Shown in pieces: positions 36,121 to 48,025 of a DNA stretch of 64,000 nucleotides (position 1 is the first letter of the stretch; each line of letters starts with the position of its first letter). This DNA comes from Apis mellifera. Lineage: Eukaryota > Arthropoda > Insecta > Hymenoptera > Apidae. A model generated the notes under the pieces. It saw only the letters and a list, made by a program, of their open reading frames with translations, did not search any database and was not told where the DNA came from. The stretch covers positions 22,273,352 to 22,337,351 of the forward strand of contig NC_037638.1 in the NCBI RefSeq assembly GCF_003254395.2, in the 5' to 3' direction. A program made the position numbers and the translations under genes.

Positions 36121-38394
36121 TGAATATTTAAGATTTTTGGCGCAGCGGGACGGCGTTTCTACCCGAGAGCCATTCCCCTCGGCGTATTAAAATAAAGCCT
36201 GCATGGTGCACGAGGCTCCGCCGTAAATTTCGTCGGACACACAAGGACTGGTTGTTGCTCCGATCTTGCAGCGAAAGACGAGTAAAAAGGTATCTGGAAG
36301 ACAGGCATAAGATACGTATTGCCACTAGCGGCGTAACACGAGGAAAAAAACACGCGGGACCCACCTCTGCACGCGTGTGCGTTCCGCACGGGGCCGCCGC
36401 CACGGAACTCGTCGTGGAAAGGTCGAGCTTTTCATTTTTTTTCTTCTTTTTTGTACTTCCATTTTCTCCTTAACCCTCATGTTGGCTCGAGATTGGGAAT
36501 TTTCGGTGACGAGGAGACGAATTTTGATTTTGATTCGAATCGCGATTAATTTACGATATTGAAAATTCGCGAAGTATAATGAACACGTCTTTTAACACGA
36601 GTCACAACATTGTATATTCCCCGGAAGAATTATCGTCCAATTTATCCAGATAGGATAAAGAGACAAAGTGGAGGAGAAATTTCAAAGAGGGATTAATACA
36701 ATTTTAATTATATACACCGTGAATACATCCGTGAATATTAATTCTTTTTAACAATTTTTTTTCTTTTTTTCGGTATTGGTTTTTAAGTCATTCTTTTCGC
36801 AGAGTGAATTGTAACGTTGAATAATACATCTCCGAGCGATATCCTAGTATTTATAACTAGGTCATCCCTTCTCAATTCTCGTTTTTTTTTTCCTTCTTTT
36901 TTTTTCTTTTCTTTTTTTCCCCTCCTCCTTTCTTTTGTACATTTAATTCCCTTTTTTCTTCTTCTTCTTCCTCTTCTTCTTCTCAATCTCTGCCATTTCT
37001 TTCCCTTCCAGACAATTCAATCTTCCGTAAATGTAGGAGGGAAGGAAATTACTTAATACGAGGTAAGCTTGCGAAACGGTCGTGGAAATATTAATTACAA
37101 AGCGAGCTTCAAAGTTCATTCCGTAAATTTACATAACCAGACCGGAGAAAATTCTTTTATTTATCGCTGCCCATTGTTCCCCGTGGCCTTCCATCGACGT
37201 TAACGGAGAGGAGAACACAATCCACGGTGTTCTCTCCGCCGTCGCGATTTCTGAAGCGGGTTCTTACGCACCAGCTCCCCTCTCCCTCCCTCTTATTTCT
37301 CTCTCTCTTCCACCCGGTTCATCCCTGTCGTCCCCTCCCTCTCTCTTTCCTCACGTTGCCCACGCATTATAATAGCGGCATTTTAAAAGGGTACAGGATG
37401 AATAAGGTGTGTATAGAGGCTCCTAGCACCTGCAGCCCATTATAATGAGAGGGTCTGAACGCCTACTTCTTTAAATAATACGTAATGGGCCCTAATAATT
37501 AGTCGGGGTGGGGAGAGGAACATTGGCAGGGTGTGTAAAACTAATGCTGCTCGAAGGACCGAGCAGCTAAAATCATTTACATGCCCGGCCATTTATTCCT
37601 TTCCCTTCCCTTTTAATTGCCCCGTCCCTTCCTTCGCTCCACGCTCTTTATCCCACACTTATTATTATCATTATCAGCAGGATCATCGCATCAACGATCG
37701 ATCATCGATTCTCGTCCCAACACGTGTTCCAAAGTGCACATTGTTTCGTTTGATCCGACGTTCCATGTTCTCTTTTTATAGTGATTATCAATTTCCTATC
37801 GGCGATTCATCGAAAATTTTATATCCAATAAATAGAACACGAATCCGAATTCGTGTTATCCTCGCCGAAATTCACAATGTGCGTTGTCAATAGAGGAATT
37901 CCTTTATCTGAATTTGTCGGGCGAGTTTTATACAGGATGAAACGTGTGAATGAAACGAAGATGAATAAGTATCGACGTTTGCTCATATACGAAAGATAAA
38001 AAATGATTGATGCGAACGGTGACACGTTGGATAATTAAGATAATGGAAGCACGAGTGAAATTTAAACCATTTCCTTCGAAATGAACGAAATTTCCATCGT
38101 ACTTTCGTCGATTCGTCCAAACGAACGTGCAAAATTTCGCGAACGAAAGATATAACACGGAACGCGCAGTCGACGAAGAAGTAGTATGTAAAAAGAAAAA
38201 GAGGGAAAAGGAAGGGACGATATTCAAATTACAAATCCGGACCGGAAAGAGGAGAGTAAGGGGGAGAGTTTTTGGAGAGGACGGAGGTTGATCCTGTTTC
38301 CCTCGCTGTCCCCACCTACAAGTCACTTTCACCGTTCGCGAAATTAAAGATCGCTTTTTACTGTAATTATGGCAGAATCGCGTCTTCAAAATAC
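36121..38394. other. Non-coding: long pyrimidine tract, possible microexon
   Basis: It contains a 130-base pyrimidine tract (36881-37010) ending at TTCCCTTCCAG|ACAATT. The 51 bases after it (37012-37062) end at ACGAG|GTAAGC, a good donor, and one frame is open. This could be a microexon or untranslated exon on the plus strand. At 37340-37520 there is complex, enhancer-like sequence with two copies of CATTATAAT (37364 and 37439). No gene called. Confidence 0.35.
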
Positions 38395-40697
38395 ATCGCC
38401 GCGGGGCGCCAACTTAGTGCGGCAGTTAAATAAATATCGCCATAGGCGCCCCATTCGTTTCTTCGGAGGAGGCCCGAACCCGTGCACGAACCCGCGGGAT
38501 TAACGCTTTCTGCCCATTGTACCCTTTCTCGTAAACGTCAAAACGCAACGATCTTCCCCCCTTCTTTCCCCGACTCCCCGCCCTCCACGTCCTCTCACGA
38601 TCTCTCTCGACTCGCAGTGGTCACGTGGTCGGTGCGCGTTACGCACCCTATAAAATCCAATCGAATTTACCGCGTTGTCGGCATTGTGTTCAATCGATAA
38701 TAACGCCTCTAAAAAGTAAACATCTGGCCGGCCTTTACGAGCTTCCTCTCCAGCAGCAACGTTTTGCCAAGTTCCGTTAATATAATTTTACAAGCGTTTT
38801 AAAACGTGTCGTTATCACGTTGCTTCGCGTCAAGATCGATAACGTATATATATATAAATATGTTTGCCTCGAATCCTTTTGATTTTTATTCCAACATTTT
38901 TTTTTCTTTTTCTTTTTTTTTTTCTTGTACGAATAATATTATCGACGGAAAGCGAGATAATAATATCGGATAACCGATCCTGTATCCCGGATTCGAATCC
39001 CGGTGCGAGAAGGGAATAATATGTGGCGTGGGTTTAAATTTGTCACGGGATTAAAGCAACGATCCGAGTGGTATTCGCGAGAATGGTAGAAAAACCGTGT
39101 AATGAAACTTTCCCCCAAGTGTTTTTTTTCACTATCTCCCCCGAAATTTTACAATTTCGTTCTTCGTTCTCGACGAACGTGGCTTAAATTCTTGCCCGTA
39201 TTCAAAGAAACTTGGCTTGTTTTCGAGGCCGAACAAGGGGCCATTGACGTAATAAGAAGCACAAAGTAAGAGTTAATACGAAACGGGGAGAAGGTAAAAA
39301 CGGACGGCGAAGAGAGAGAGAGAGAGGGGGCGCGGGTGACTTAATAAGAGCCTGTAAATATACAACAACGGCGAAGCTGAACGATATTAAAACCCGCGTT
39401 CCATGACGCGGCCAATCTTTTTTCCAGCGAGTCATAAGTCAGAAATGCCGCGCGCGCGCGTAGAGGAGACGAGTTTCTCCGAGAGCTCTCTCTGATCTCG
39501 CTTTAATTGCATTTCTCTCGTGGCGAAGTCAGAAAAAGATACTGTCCGACTTAATTCGGCAGAAACGCGCCCAAGGGGCCCGGGGCCGAGGGGAGGGGGG
39601 AAGGAAGGGGAAGAAGGAGCGACGGGAATAGGACCGAACTGGCCCCGGCCCGGGCAGAAATCATTCGTCCGCCGATTTATTACTTTTAATTAGTATTAAA
39701 TTCAATCCGGCCCGTCTCGCCGTAGGTGGCGCGTTTACATCATGTAATTCGTGTCTTCCGTTATGGTCATTTTCTCGTGGCGTGCCCCACGCTTTATCAG
39801 AAAACCCCGCCTGCCCCCGCTCCTTGGACAGCCGCTCCATTACATCGGTCGGCGATCACGAAACGAAAATAAAAGGGACATTCGTACAAATGAATCGCGA
39901 CGGATATCGGGCGATCAGCGACCATCCGTGACACATCTGGCCGTGTCTTTCATCCGTTTCCTTTATCTGACTCGTGGTAACAAGAGGATATTTTCAAATC
40001 TGGCTTACTTTAACGTGGAAATAGATTTTATTCGAGACTGCTTGTATTTTTGAATAAATCGATCGATCGAATATAAGATATTGTTGCACGCTTGAGCAAA
40101 AGAGGTGATTTTTGGGATGCAATCTCCTTCGATATGCGTTGAAACAATTAACAATTACGGGGATAGAAATGTTTCTTATGTATCTCTAATGTCTCTTATA
40201 ATATTACTTACGAAACGAATCTTTTATTCGTTAAAATTACAAATATCCATTATATCGTATATGTATATGTATATATATTTGGATATTTCAATTTCGGTAC
40301 ACTGGGAATCTCATTTTCCTAGCGCATCATTCCCAAAGTTAGAGAGATACTCCATCAGAAATACGCTTCCGCCGTTTCTCACAGCTCCCACGGTTCGCGA
40401 TTCTCACCGACAATCGCTGCGATAATTGCACGTAATCACCGGCAGGTGATTGTTTTACCGTTTTGCCGAATCCAGTCTCTCGCGCGCGATAAGCTCGCAA
40501 ACGCAATTAGACCCCTTCCCCTCCCCGTCCACTGGCCCGATATTGCTCGTTGCCCCGAAGAAATTACCTCCAAACCCTTTATTGCCTCCCTCTATTATCG
40601 GTTTACAATTTCTTCTCGATCGGATCCCACATTTTTCCCCATTTCTCCTAATTTGTAACCCGCGTAAAAGTAACTCGTAAAAGTAAAAACCATTCTT
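38395..40697. other. Non-coding: dyads and GC-rich patches
   Basis: It includes an 8-bp inverted repeat GGGGCGCC/GGCGCCCC around 38404-38454, a 12-bp palindrome GGATTCGAATCC (38989-39000), a G/C-rich block with CCGGGGCC/GGCCCCGG (39580-39648), and poly-T runs near 38900. No gene called. Confidence 0.4.
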
Positions 40698-40742
40698 CGA
40701 TTACCCGAACCGATCCCGATGCATCGGTGACGCGGGTAATCG
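40698..40742. other. Nested perfect inverted repeat with TAATCG ends
   Basis: CGATTACCCG (40698-40707) is the exact reverse complement of CGGGTAATCG (40733-40742). Inside, ACCGAT and ATCGGT pair around CCCGATGC, leaving a 1x4 internal loop, so 16 pairs form in 45 bases. The outer arms carry mirrored GATTA/TAATC cores, like sites for K50 homeodomain proteins (Otd/Pitx/Six type prefer TAATCC or TAATC). It may be a dimeric protein site or an RNA hairpin. Confidence 0.6.
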
Positions 40743-43700
40743 GATCGGTGTCCGAATATCGTCGCCCCTCACGACTTAGCAGCGGAGTTTCGACCGGGAT
40801 TTTTATCTCGAGCCCTCGAGGAGGGCTTAAGGGCCCTCGCCCCTCCCCCGATTACACGATTGTTTGTAGAAATATTCTTCCGGCCGTTATTTACACGAGG
40901 CCTATCAAAACGTCCGGCCTAGAGTTAGTGGCCTTCGAGTAAGCCGGTTTCATGGCCAGTTTGTCCCTACATCCTGTCCACGTATCCATCGTCCCCGGTG
41001 GTGGAAGGTCGGGGGATTACCGAAGGCGTTGTTACGATCGCGTCACGACACCTACTGCCTGCCAGGTGACGTTGTTACGTCCCGTTACGTGGCGCGAAAT
41101 CGCGTGTTATCCTTGGATATCCTTATTGCGCCACCCTTAATCGATGGCCGACCGATTACCATCGTCGATTTTGCACGCGAGATGGGCTATCGTATTTATT
41201 CGATTTTTTTTATTTTTTTTTTTACTTTATCTCGTTCGAGTCATTTGATAAATGAAAGAAAAACATTTGTAAAAACGTGTCGCAACAAGAGTTGTATATA
41301 CGGATTAAATTTCAGATCAGGAATAATTTTCAACCCGAAAATTCAACGGGTTGCTTAATTTCTATTTCGAGGAATTCCGAGTTTGGAGGGGTAAAAAGGA
41401 ATAAAGTCAACTCCGCGTGCCGACCGAATAGGTATTTAGATCAACTTCAGAGTTATAATGAAACGGACGGTGGGAAAACTAGGCTCGAAGGATCGCGCGA
41501 GGAATACCATTTCCCTTTTTTTTTCACCGTTACGCCTCCCTCCTCCCCCCTTTTTTTTCCTCTCGCCCGAATTTTTTGTTTATGTTTAGTTTAATTAAAC
41601 TCACGTTCACTCCGCAAACGTGCGGGAAATTGTATCTCGCGGCGAAAACTGGAAAGCGACGGAGTTTTCGGGGGGGGAGGGAGGTTTAATTAATTCGAGC
41701 TTTTTAGAGGCGGTAATTAGGAAATCGCGGCGGCCGTTTCGCGGCGCGTGAAAACGCTCGATAATAAACGTAACGTAACGTTTCGCGTTAGACCAAGTTT
41801 CTAGAAATACGTTTCATTCTTTCATCGTCCCGTTACACGTCCCATCCTCGACTCCATCATCATCGTCCTCCGGAGAACGAAGTTCGAACCTCCGCGGTTG
41901 CTCGTCGAGCTGAACTCGCGGTAATCGACCTCTTTTTCTCTCTCCTCCCTCTCTCTGTCCGTGAAACGATCGCAGGAAGCGGTGGTGACGTTGATCGCGA
42001 AATTTATTCGCTTTTGAAAGGCGCGACGTTGCGTGGCGCGAGTAATAGCGCGACGAAAACAAGTGGTTTCCCTCCAGTTATCGGTAAATATTAAAGTGGA
42101 AAGTTGTTCGGGCTGGCGTTCAATCCAGAAGAGGGGCCGCCACTCAAGAGAAGCGAGAAAAATAAAAATGGTGGAAGGGACGGATGGTGGATGCACCTAC
42201 AGCGGGAGCGGGTAGGCTTAAATCTGATTTAAGTCATATACCGTGTCGCGATGTTTCTGGCGAAAAAAGACAAGGATCCCTCCCGTGAGCTACCTTAAAT
42301 TTACATCAAACTATGCGCGCTTTAATCCGGGAATGCGGCGGTCCAATGCCCGATGCCTGGATTTGCTCGAGAGTTGATTCGCTCTCGCGGTCAGGCATAC
42401 GTGTATTATACACGCATACCTAGTCGAACGAGAATTCGCACGCGTGGAAGGGGGAGGAGGAGGAGGACGGATACATCCAGGCCTACTACCACTACCCGTA
42501 ATCTCGCCTTTTAATCTTATTACAGGCCCCGGACGGAAGATACGCCCGTAGACGTATCATTTTCGTCTTTTCTAATTTATCACTTTCCATAAACTGCTCT
42601 AAGCGCGGATTCCGTAACGCCGATGATAAATCGCGAGCGAGCTAGCCGATACACTAGGAGGGCTTGGTTGGAAATCGGGTGGAAAAGTGTTGTCGAGTGA
42701 AAGTTTTGATAAAAATTAGATTAGATCGTCAAAGATAGAAGAGAAATAGTCGAAAGATATCGAATCATACAGTTTGATTTCGAAGATGGATTGTAGTATT
42801 CTGAAAAAAATATTACGAAATACATAAATGATGTATCTTATTATTAGTAACAGTGTTTGAAAAATATACTTTCTCATTTGCGAATCTGTAAATTATTGAT
42901 TCGACCCGGGCACAATCGACGAATTGATTTCTTGGAATATTAATTGGAGAGGAAAGTGATTCCAGTTCGAAGCTTGTCAACAACATCGCCAATTAAAATC
43001 AATCGCAGCCTGCGATTTTTTAAATCGTTCCCACGTATTCTAATCGAGTATCGAGCGTGCATAAGAGAAGTCATGATAGTACGAGGCGTACTACGGCGAA
43101 CGTGCACGAGGAAGCAGTTGATTAGCTGTACGATTAATTCGCTTAGGCAACAGAAGCGTCGAGTGAAAACTCTCTTAGTATACGGATTCGCGAACACGCA
43201 GCGCTCGAACTTATCTCCGCTTGTATTACCCTTCTCCTCCTCAACGATAAATTAATGCCGTAGGTGTGGCTCGATATCTCGGATCGAACTTTTTAATAAC
43301 GTGCTCTCGCCGTACCGATTGCACAAGGTGAAGGCGGACCAATGGTACAACGGACGATTCTACGTGTAAATTGAAAAAAAAAAAAAAAAAGAAGGAATAA
43401 CATTTCCTTTGAAGTTTCGAGAAAATGTATGCGACTTCTTTTCTCACTCCTTGCTTAGTTATATATATGTATGTAGATAAAATTCGAATTGGCTTCAAAA
43501 TAACAACATTGAAGCTTTTGCAAACTTATATATAAATAATTATCGTGATTTTTACAATCGCTCTCTTTAAGAGATTTACTCTTGAAAGGCCTCCTTTCGG
43601 TTTCGAGGGGCGTTGCTGGTTAGATTAAGGTGAAAAGAACGGCCTGAACGGGTTAAAGAGAAAAGAAAATTCAATCAGTGGCCATAAATAATTGGCCATT

Positions 43701-43793
43701 GTTGGTACAGGGGTGGTTGTTGCGCGTTCAATATCGGTGAAACGGGATTTTCGCAGGTTGATCCGGGGCAGGGGAGGAGGTGAAGTGCAAGTA

Positions 43794-43794
<1 letters not shown>

Positions 43795-43830
<36 letters not shown>
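43795..43830. repeat. TA dinucleotide microsatellite
   Basis: Eighteen uninterrupted TA units, the longest TA run in the window and likely polymorphic. Confidence 0.96.
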
Positions 43831-43833
<3 letters not shown>

Positions 43834-44051
43834 GCGGGGACGCGTATCCTGATGGAATAGCGGAGGTGTGCGGCGTACGGTCGACGCGAGGCGGAGGCGT
43901 CAAGCTTAAGGCCTTAAAGCCCGTGCAAAAAGGTCGTAAAACAAAGGAAGGCCCTATTTAATAAGATTACCGCGTCTCGAGGAGATTGTGTTGCCCGACT
44001 CTCGAGTATCGGATAACGTAAGCTACCTAAGGGGCAATGTTATGCGAGCGA

Positions 44052-44060
<9 letters not shown>

Positions 44061-44088
<28 letters not shown>
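44061..44088. repeat. GA dinucleotide microsatellite
   Basis: About fourteen GA units; long GA tracts can recruit GAGA-type factors in insects. It also inflates a spurious 239-codon minus-strand frame (44023-44742). Confidence 0.95.
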
Positions 44089-44090
<2 letters not shown>

Positions 44091-44373
44091 CGGAGGTGGT
44101 GGAGGGTGACAGGGCGGAACCAGCGTGAATACTTAATCGTTCTATTTTAAACATCGCATTAGCGTCGTTCCCTCGACGACGATGAATTCTTTTGCTTCGT
44201 CGCGATTTACCACACGGTGTAAAGGGAGGGGGTGTGAGAGAAGAAAAGAGGAAAGAATGAAAACGAAAAAAGAAAGGGAAAAGAAAAGAAAGAAGAAAGA
44301 AATAAAAAGGAGATCGTTCCCGTGTGTCTCTGTTGCGTAAGAACACCACACGGTTCCATGCTGGAATCGTCGA

Positions 44374-44427
44374 GGTTTCGACTTTAAACGACGGGCTGAA
44401 TCTCCGCCCGTTTTTTAAATCGCGACT
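44374..44427. other. 54-base hairpin of about 20 pairs, pre-miRNA-like
   Basis: From outside in: GGTT pairs with GACT (two G-U in RNA), CGA with TCG, TTTAAA with TTTAAA, then one G-U and one mismatch, then ACGGGC (44391-44396) with GCCCGT (44406-44411), closed by a 9-base loop. Only a single-base bulge (44382), a T-C mismatch and a C-T mismatch interrupt it, so the stem is nearly continuous. This is the most regular stem found in the window. It matches no miRNA I can recall, and the strand is undetermined. A chance origin cannot be excluded without a shuffled-sequence control. Confidence 0.4.
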
Positions 44428-44678
44428 AAAGCCATCCCGGTGAGAGCCTTCCTCAAGGATGAGCACACCAGTGCGAGGTTCAAGATATTTACGCGAAAAT
44501 AAAGTCTCGTAACGATATAATGCGTAACGTTGAGAACGATGATAAAACCGACGTACGGTTGAAGTGGAAGGAGGAAGATGGAGCGGCGGGGTACAAAGTG
44601 GGGTGAGAGGGCGGGTGGGAGGGAAACGCGTATTTCTTGCAGACGCGCACGGCCCGCCGCAAATTGCGAGATGAAACG

Positions 44679-44707
44679 CGGGGAGGGGAGGGGAGGGGAG
44701 GGTAGGG
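44679..44707 (+). repeat. GGGGA repeat, G-quadruplex motif
   Basis: Five G runs of three or four separated by single A, then GGGTAGGG. This satisfies the standard four-run, short-loop G-quadruplex rule. Confidence 0.9.
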
Positions 44708-44914
44708 ATGCCGAGTAGGTATAAGTAAAGAATAAAGAGCAAAGATGGAAGAACGGTGAAGTATTCAACAGAATTGTAGCGCGTACAACGTTACATTATA
44801 TCCTTGATCGTATATTCTGCTACGTAGCTGAAAAACTCCTCCGAGCCCGCGATATAAGCGGCTTTTCTCTTTGCCATGTTTCGCCTCGGCATCCCTCGAC
44901 CGTGACTGTTTGAT

Positions 44915-45048
44915 TCTCTCCCTCTCTCCCTTCCCTCCCTCCCTCTCTCTCTTTTTCCCCTCTTTTTTCTCTTTTCCTTTTTTTTATTCTTCACTCTCTC
45001 CCTCTCGTTCTCTCCTACCCCTCTTCTCTCTCTCTCTCTCTCTCTTCT
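44915..45048. repeat. Homopyrimidine tract with CT microsatellite
   Basis: Over 130 bases almost purely C and T, ending in a CT run of about 12 units (45024-45047). Such tracts can form triplex (H-DNA) structures or act as polypyrimidine splice signals. Confidence 0.85.
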
Positions 45049-47967
45049 GAATTAACGTACGACTTCCGGCCGCGAATTGTCTCGTACGAACACGGCGCAT
45101 AATCTCCGAACGAGGCTGCTCCTTTGTTAGCTCGTCTTTGGAGCGAATGCTAACGCGGGCAGAATAAACCGAGCGAGCGGGGAAATTTTTTAGGGGGCCT
45201 TTAAAAAAAAAAAGAAAAGAAAAAACCATCAAGGCGTAATAAAAGAATTTTTTCTTCCACGAAATCACCACCGTCCATTCGAGGAAGCTTCAACCCTCTC
45301 GTTACTCGGCTTATGCACGCAGCGAGGTGCGCGGATAAGCGAAACTGTTTACCCGACCATCCTGAAAACTATCGAACAAATCAATAGGCGCGTTGAATAA
45401 AATTTTCGCAATCTTTTCTTTTTCATTCTGATCGAGTCAAAAGAAAGAAAGAAAGAAAAAAAGTGTTACGAGCAAGAAAATGGACAATCCTGCTGGTCCG
45501 CGCGTTTCCATATCGAAAAAAAGAGAGAGAAGACGGAGAGAAAACGGCCGCTTCTCTCGAGTTAATGGCCGTGCGCGACTGACCGCGTAGTAACATTTTT
45601 GGCCAATGTTTTATCGCTTCGAGATAATCCCTTTTGGCCTTCACGCTTTAATTCATCCCGCGTTCGGTAAGAGGGTCCCCTTTCGCTAATGGCGGCTCGA
45701 ATAAAAGTGAAACTGCAACCGGATCAACCGGAGAGGCGACACACGTTGTTGCAGCCCTCGAGCTCCCCTCGATACATCTCGGATGCATTAAGCTTGTCTT
45801 ACCTGGCGCGCGGCACTGTCGCGGACGACCGATTAATCCGGGGATAAGAACTCCCCCGGTATAAATGGATTGAGAACCGATGCGAGGCCGAGACGAGCGC
45901 GCGCTCGCACTCTCTTCTCTTCTCTTCTTTTCTCTTCTCTTCACTCTTCTGTTCGACTCGGCCGTTCGCCACCGTATCCACGTTCGGCCGTGGGAGAGCT
46001 TAGATTTTGCATACCGAACGGTAACCGATGGGATTAAACCGCAGAAACCTCTTTAAGTGCATCCCATCCCGTCGCCGTGAAATCTCCGCGATATTATTTC
46101 GGCAATTTATGGAAATACCCGCCTCCTTAGTTTTTGCCGATGATAAAACGTTCTTTCTCGGGATAAAACTATCTCCTCTCGCCGAGAACCGAATAATCGT
46201 TGCGAACCATTTATCCCTGGTACACCATCTGGTTTTTGTCTCCGCTAACGTTCCGGGAATACAAGCGTGAAAATAAAACGGAATGGCGAAAACTTTTGTA
46301 ATTGGAATCTTTTTTTTTTCGTGAATTATTCCCCATCGCGTCGATATCCTATAATATCTTTGACCGATTTTTGAACGAAAGATTTTAATTCAATGGATCC
46401 AGAACATAACGAAATTATTTAAATCTCGCAGAAGCAAGAAACGGTCAATTCCAATCGAACGTGACGAAGAATTCCGCGTATTACTATTTGAAACGGATCA
46501 AATCGTTGAGAGAACGAAAAAGGGACCGGTTTCAACATCCTTCCCTCTCCGTTTCCTCTGCCCAACATTCGATCCCTGCTCTCCGAGGACTGATGTTACA
46601 TCTGGCGGAGAAGGAAGGACTTCGGTATCTCGCAATACCGCGTAACCGATAGGATTAAGATCGGCCGATGGTCCCGGTCCGGTGGGCTTAGATCGGGTTC
46701 CAGCGATCGAGCCGAGCTTGTAATTACTCGAGAAGGGGAGGGAGGATATTTCGCTCGGTGTATCATTCGGGTGCTGCTCTCACGAGCGATCGCCTCTCAT
46801 TAGCATAACGTTCGAGCCGAGTCTGCCCTTTTCGAAATCGGCCGATATTTCCACGAGCACGGAACGGAAACGAGATACCTGCGCCGCGACTCTCCCGATA
46901 ATCCCGTGGGACGCGGCAAGCGTTCGAGGGTAAAAGCGAGTTGTACGCGCGACCAAGCACGAGAGACCGCGGGGGAGGAGGAGGGTTCATCCTTTATTCA
47001 AGCGGCGGAAGCTGACGGTGGCCGGTCTTCTCTCGATCTCTTCGATGTCTTCGAGTATCGCAGTCGCACGGCTTCGCAGTGCTCGCTCGTCGAAGAATCG
47101 CGGATTAACGAGCGCCCCCGCCCCCATTGTGAAATAACGCGAAACAAGTTCACGTCGAGGGTTGATAAACGATCGCGCGATAAAATGTAAAGGTGAAACG
47201 GGCAATTTATGCGCCGTTTTCCGCCTGCCTTCCATTTTTCGGGGATTATTATGTAAGGTTGATTTATTAGATTGTTATATAGGAGGTACGCGTTTATATA
47301 TATATTATCATATTTATCGATCGTGGTCGTAGGTCGAATTCAATTTAGTTTCGACGAGCAATTAAAGGCTGGCGGTTTCTCTTCATTTTTCAAGAAGAAG
47401 GTCGCGATAAATGATCCTTCTTCCCTGAGAATTCTTTATGAATATTTAATTCGTTTCGGTCGTTCTATTGCGCTCTCGTAATACTTTGATCGACGTTTCT
47501 TTTAATTATTCGTACGCCGCGTTAAAATCCTCGAATCTTTAATTGATCGACGAGGTTTCTCCTTTTGAGAATTTTAAGATTTCGCGGAAGAAAAATATCG
47601 ATTTGCAATATCGATTTCGCTTACTTTCATATCGTTATAGATTCGGAAATGGAATAGCTTACGAGAGATAAAGAAGGTATCACTCGTATCAATCGTTTCT
47701 ACTTCTTTACGATAAAAAAAAAAATGCCAGAGATAAAAAACGAAAAAGATAAACAGGGCGAAATGTACGACAGAGGCATACTTATCAGGTATAAGTGAAA
47801 ATGCGGGCACGCAAGTAAATTGGCGATCCGTCTTTACGGTGTCCCCATGACTTTTACGATCGACCTGCCGAAATAAAAACGAGAAACGGAGGGGGCCCCT
47901 CCTCCACACGTGCCTCGCGTACACGTAACACGTACGAACATCTGGCGATGTTCACGCGCGAATATCG

Positions 47968-48025
47968 CCACCTCGTCCTCGAAACCCAGACCAGGGATGT
48001 ATGTATCCCTGGCGGGACGAGGTGG
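47968..48025. other. Nested hairpin with 11-bp and 8-bp perfect arms
   Basis: CCACCTCGTCC (47968-47978) is the exact reverse complement of GGACGAGGTGG (48015-48025). Two more pairs form after a bulged T. Inside, CCAGGGAT (47991-47998) and ATCCCTGG (48005-48012) are also exact complements around the loop GTATGT. About 21 pairs form in 58 bases, with a 9-base one-sided bulge. The left arm overlaps by three bases the neighbouring 47943-47970 stem, so the two could compete. The arms are complex sequence. Candidate structured RNA or cruciform-prone site; function unknown. Confidence 0.45.

Larger units (their letters stand above)
40743..44373. other. Non-coding: TA repeat, small palindromes
   Basis: It contains a 29-base hairpin at 42393-42421 (AGG.AT.CGTGTA with TACACG.AT.CCT), a near-palindrome at 43001-43017 (AATCGCAG/CTGCGATT), a poly-A run (43373-43390), the TA microsatellite at 43795-43830, a GA microsatellite (44061-44088), and a G run near 41670. 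No gene called. Confidence 0.4.
44428..47967. other. Non-coding: G4 tract, pyrimidine tract, no gene
   Basis: It contains the G-quadruplex motif at 44679-44707, a C/T tract (44915-45048) with a CT microsatellite at its end, a CTTTT/CTCTT run (45910-45950) and small inverted repeats such as CGGTAT/ATACCG (near 46623). At 47943-47970 an 11-pair stem (TGGCGATGTTC with GAATATCGCCA, one G-U) abuts the next hairpin. No gene called. Confidence 0.4.

Noticed and set aside
38986..39003. tRNA B-box-like sequence (GGATTCGAATCCCGG)
   Set aside because: No A box at the right distance upstream and no acceptor or anticodon stem can be drawn. It is better described as a 12-bp palindrome.
44023..44742. Longest open frame in the window (239 codons, minus strand)
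   Set aside because: It crosses GA and GGGGA repeats and purine-rich DNA, which lack stop codons on the other strand. It shows long Ser-Leu and Phe runs and no motif.
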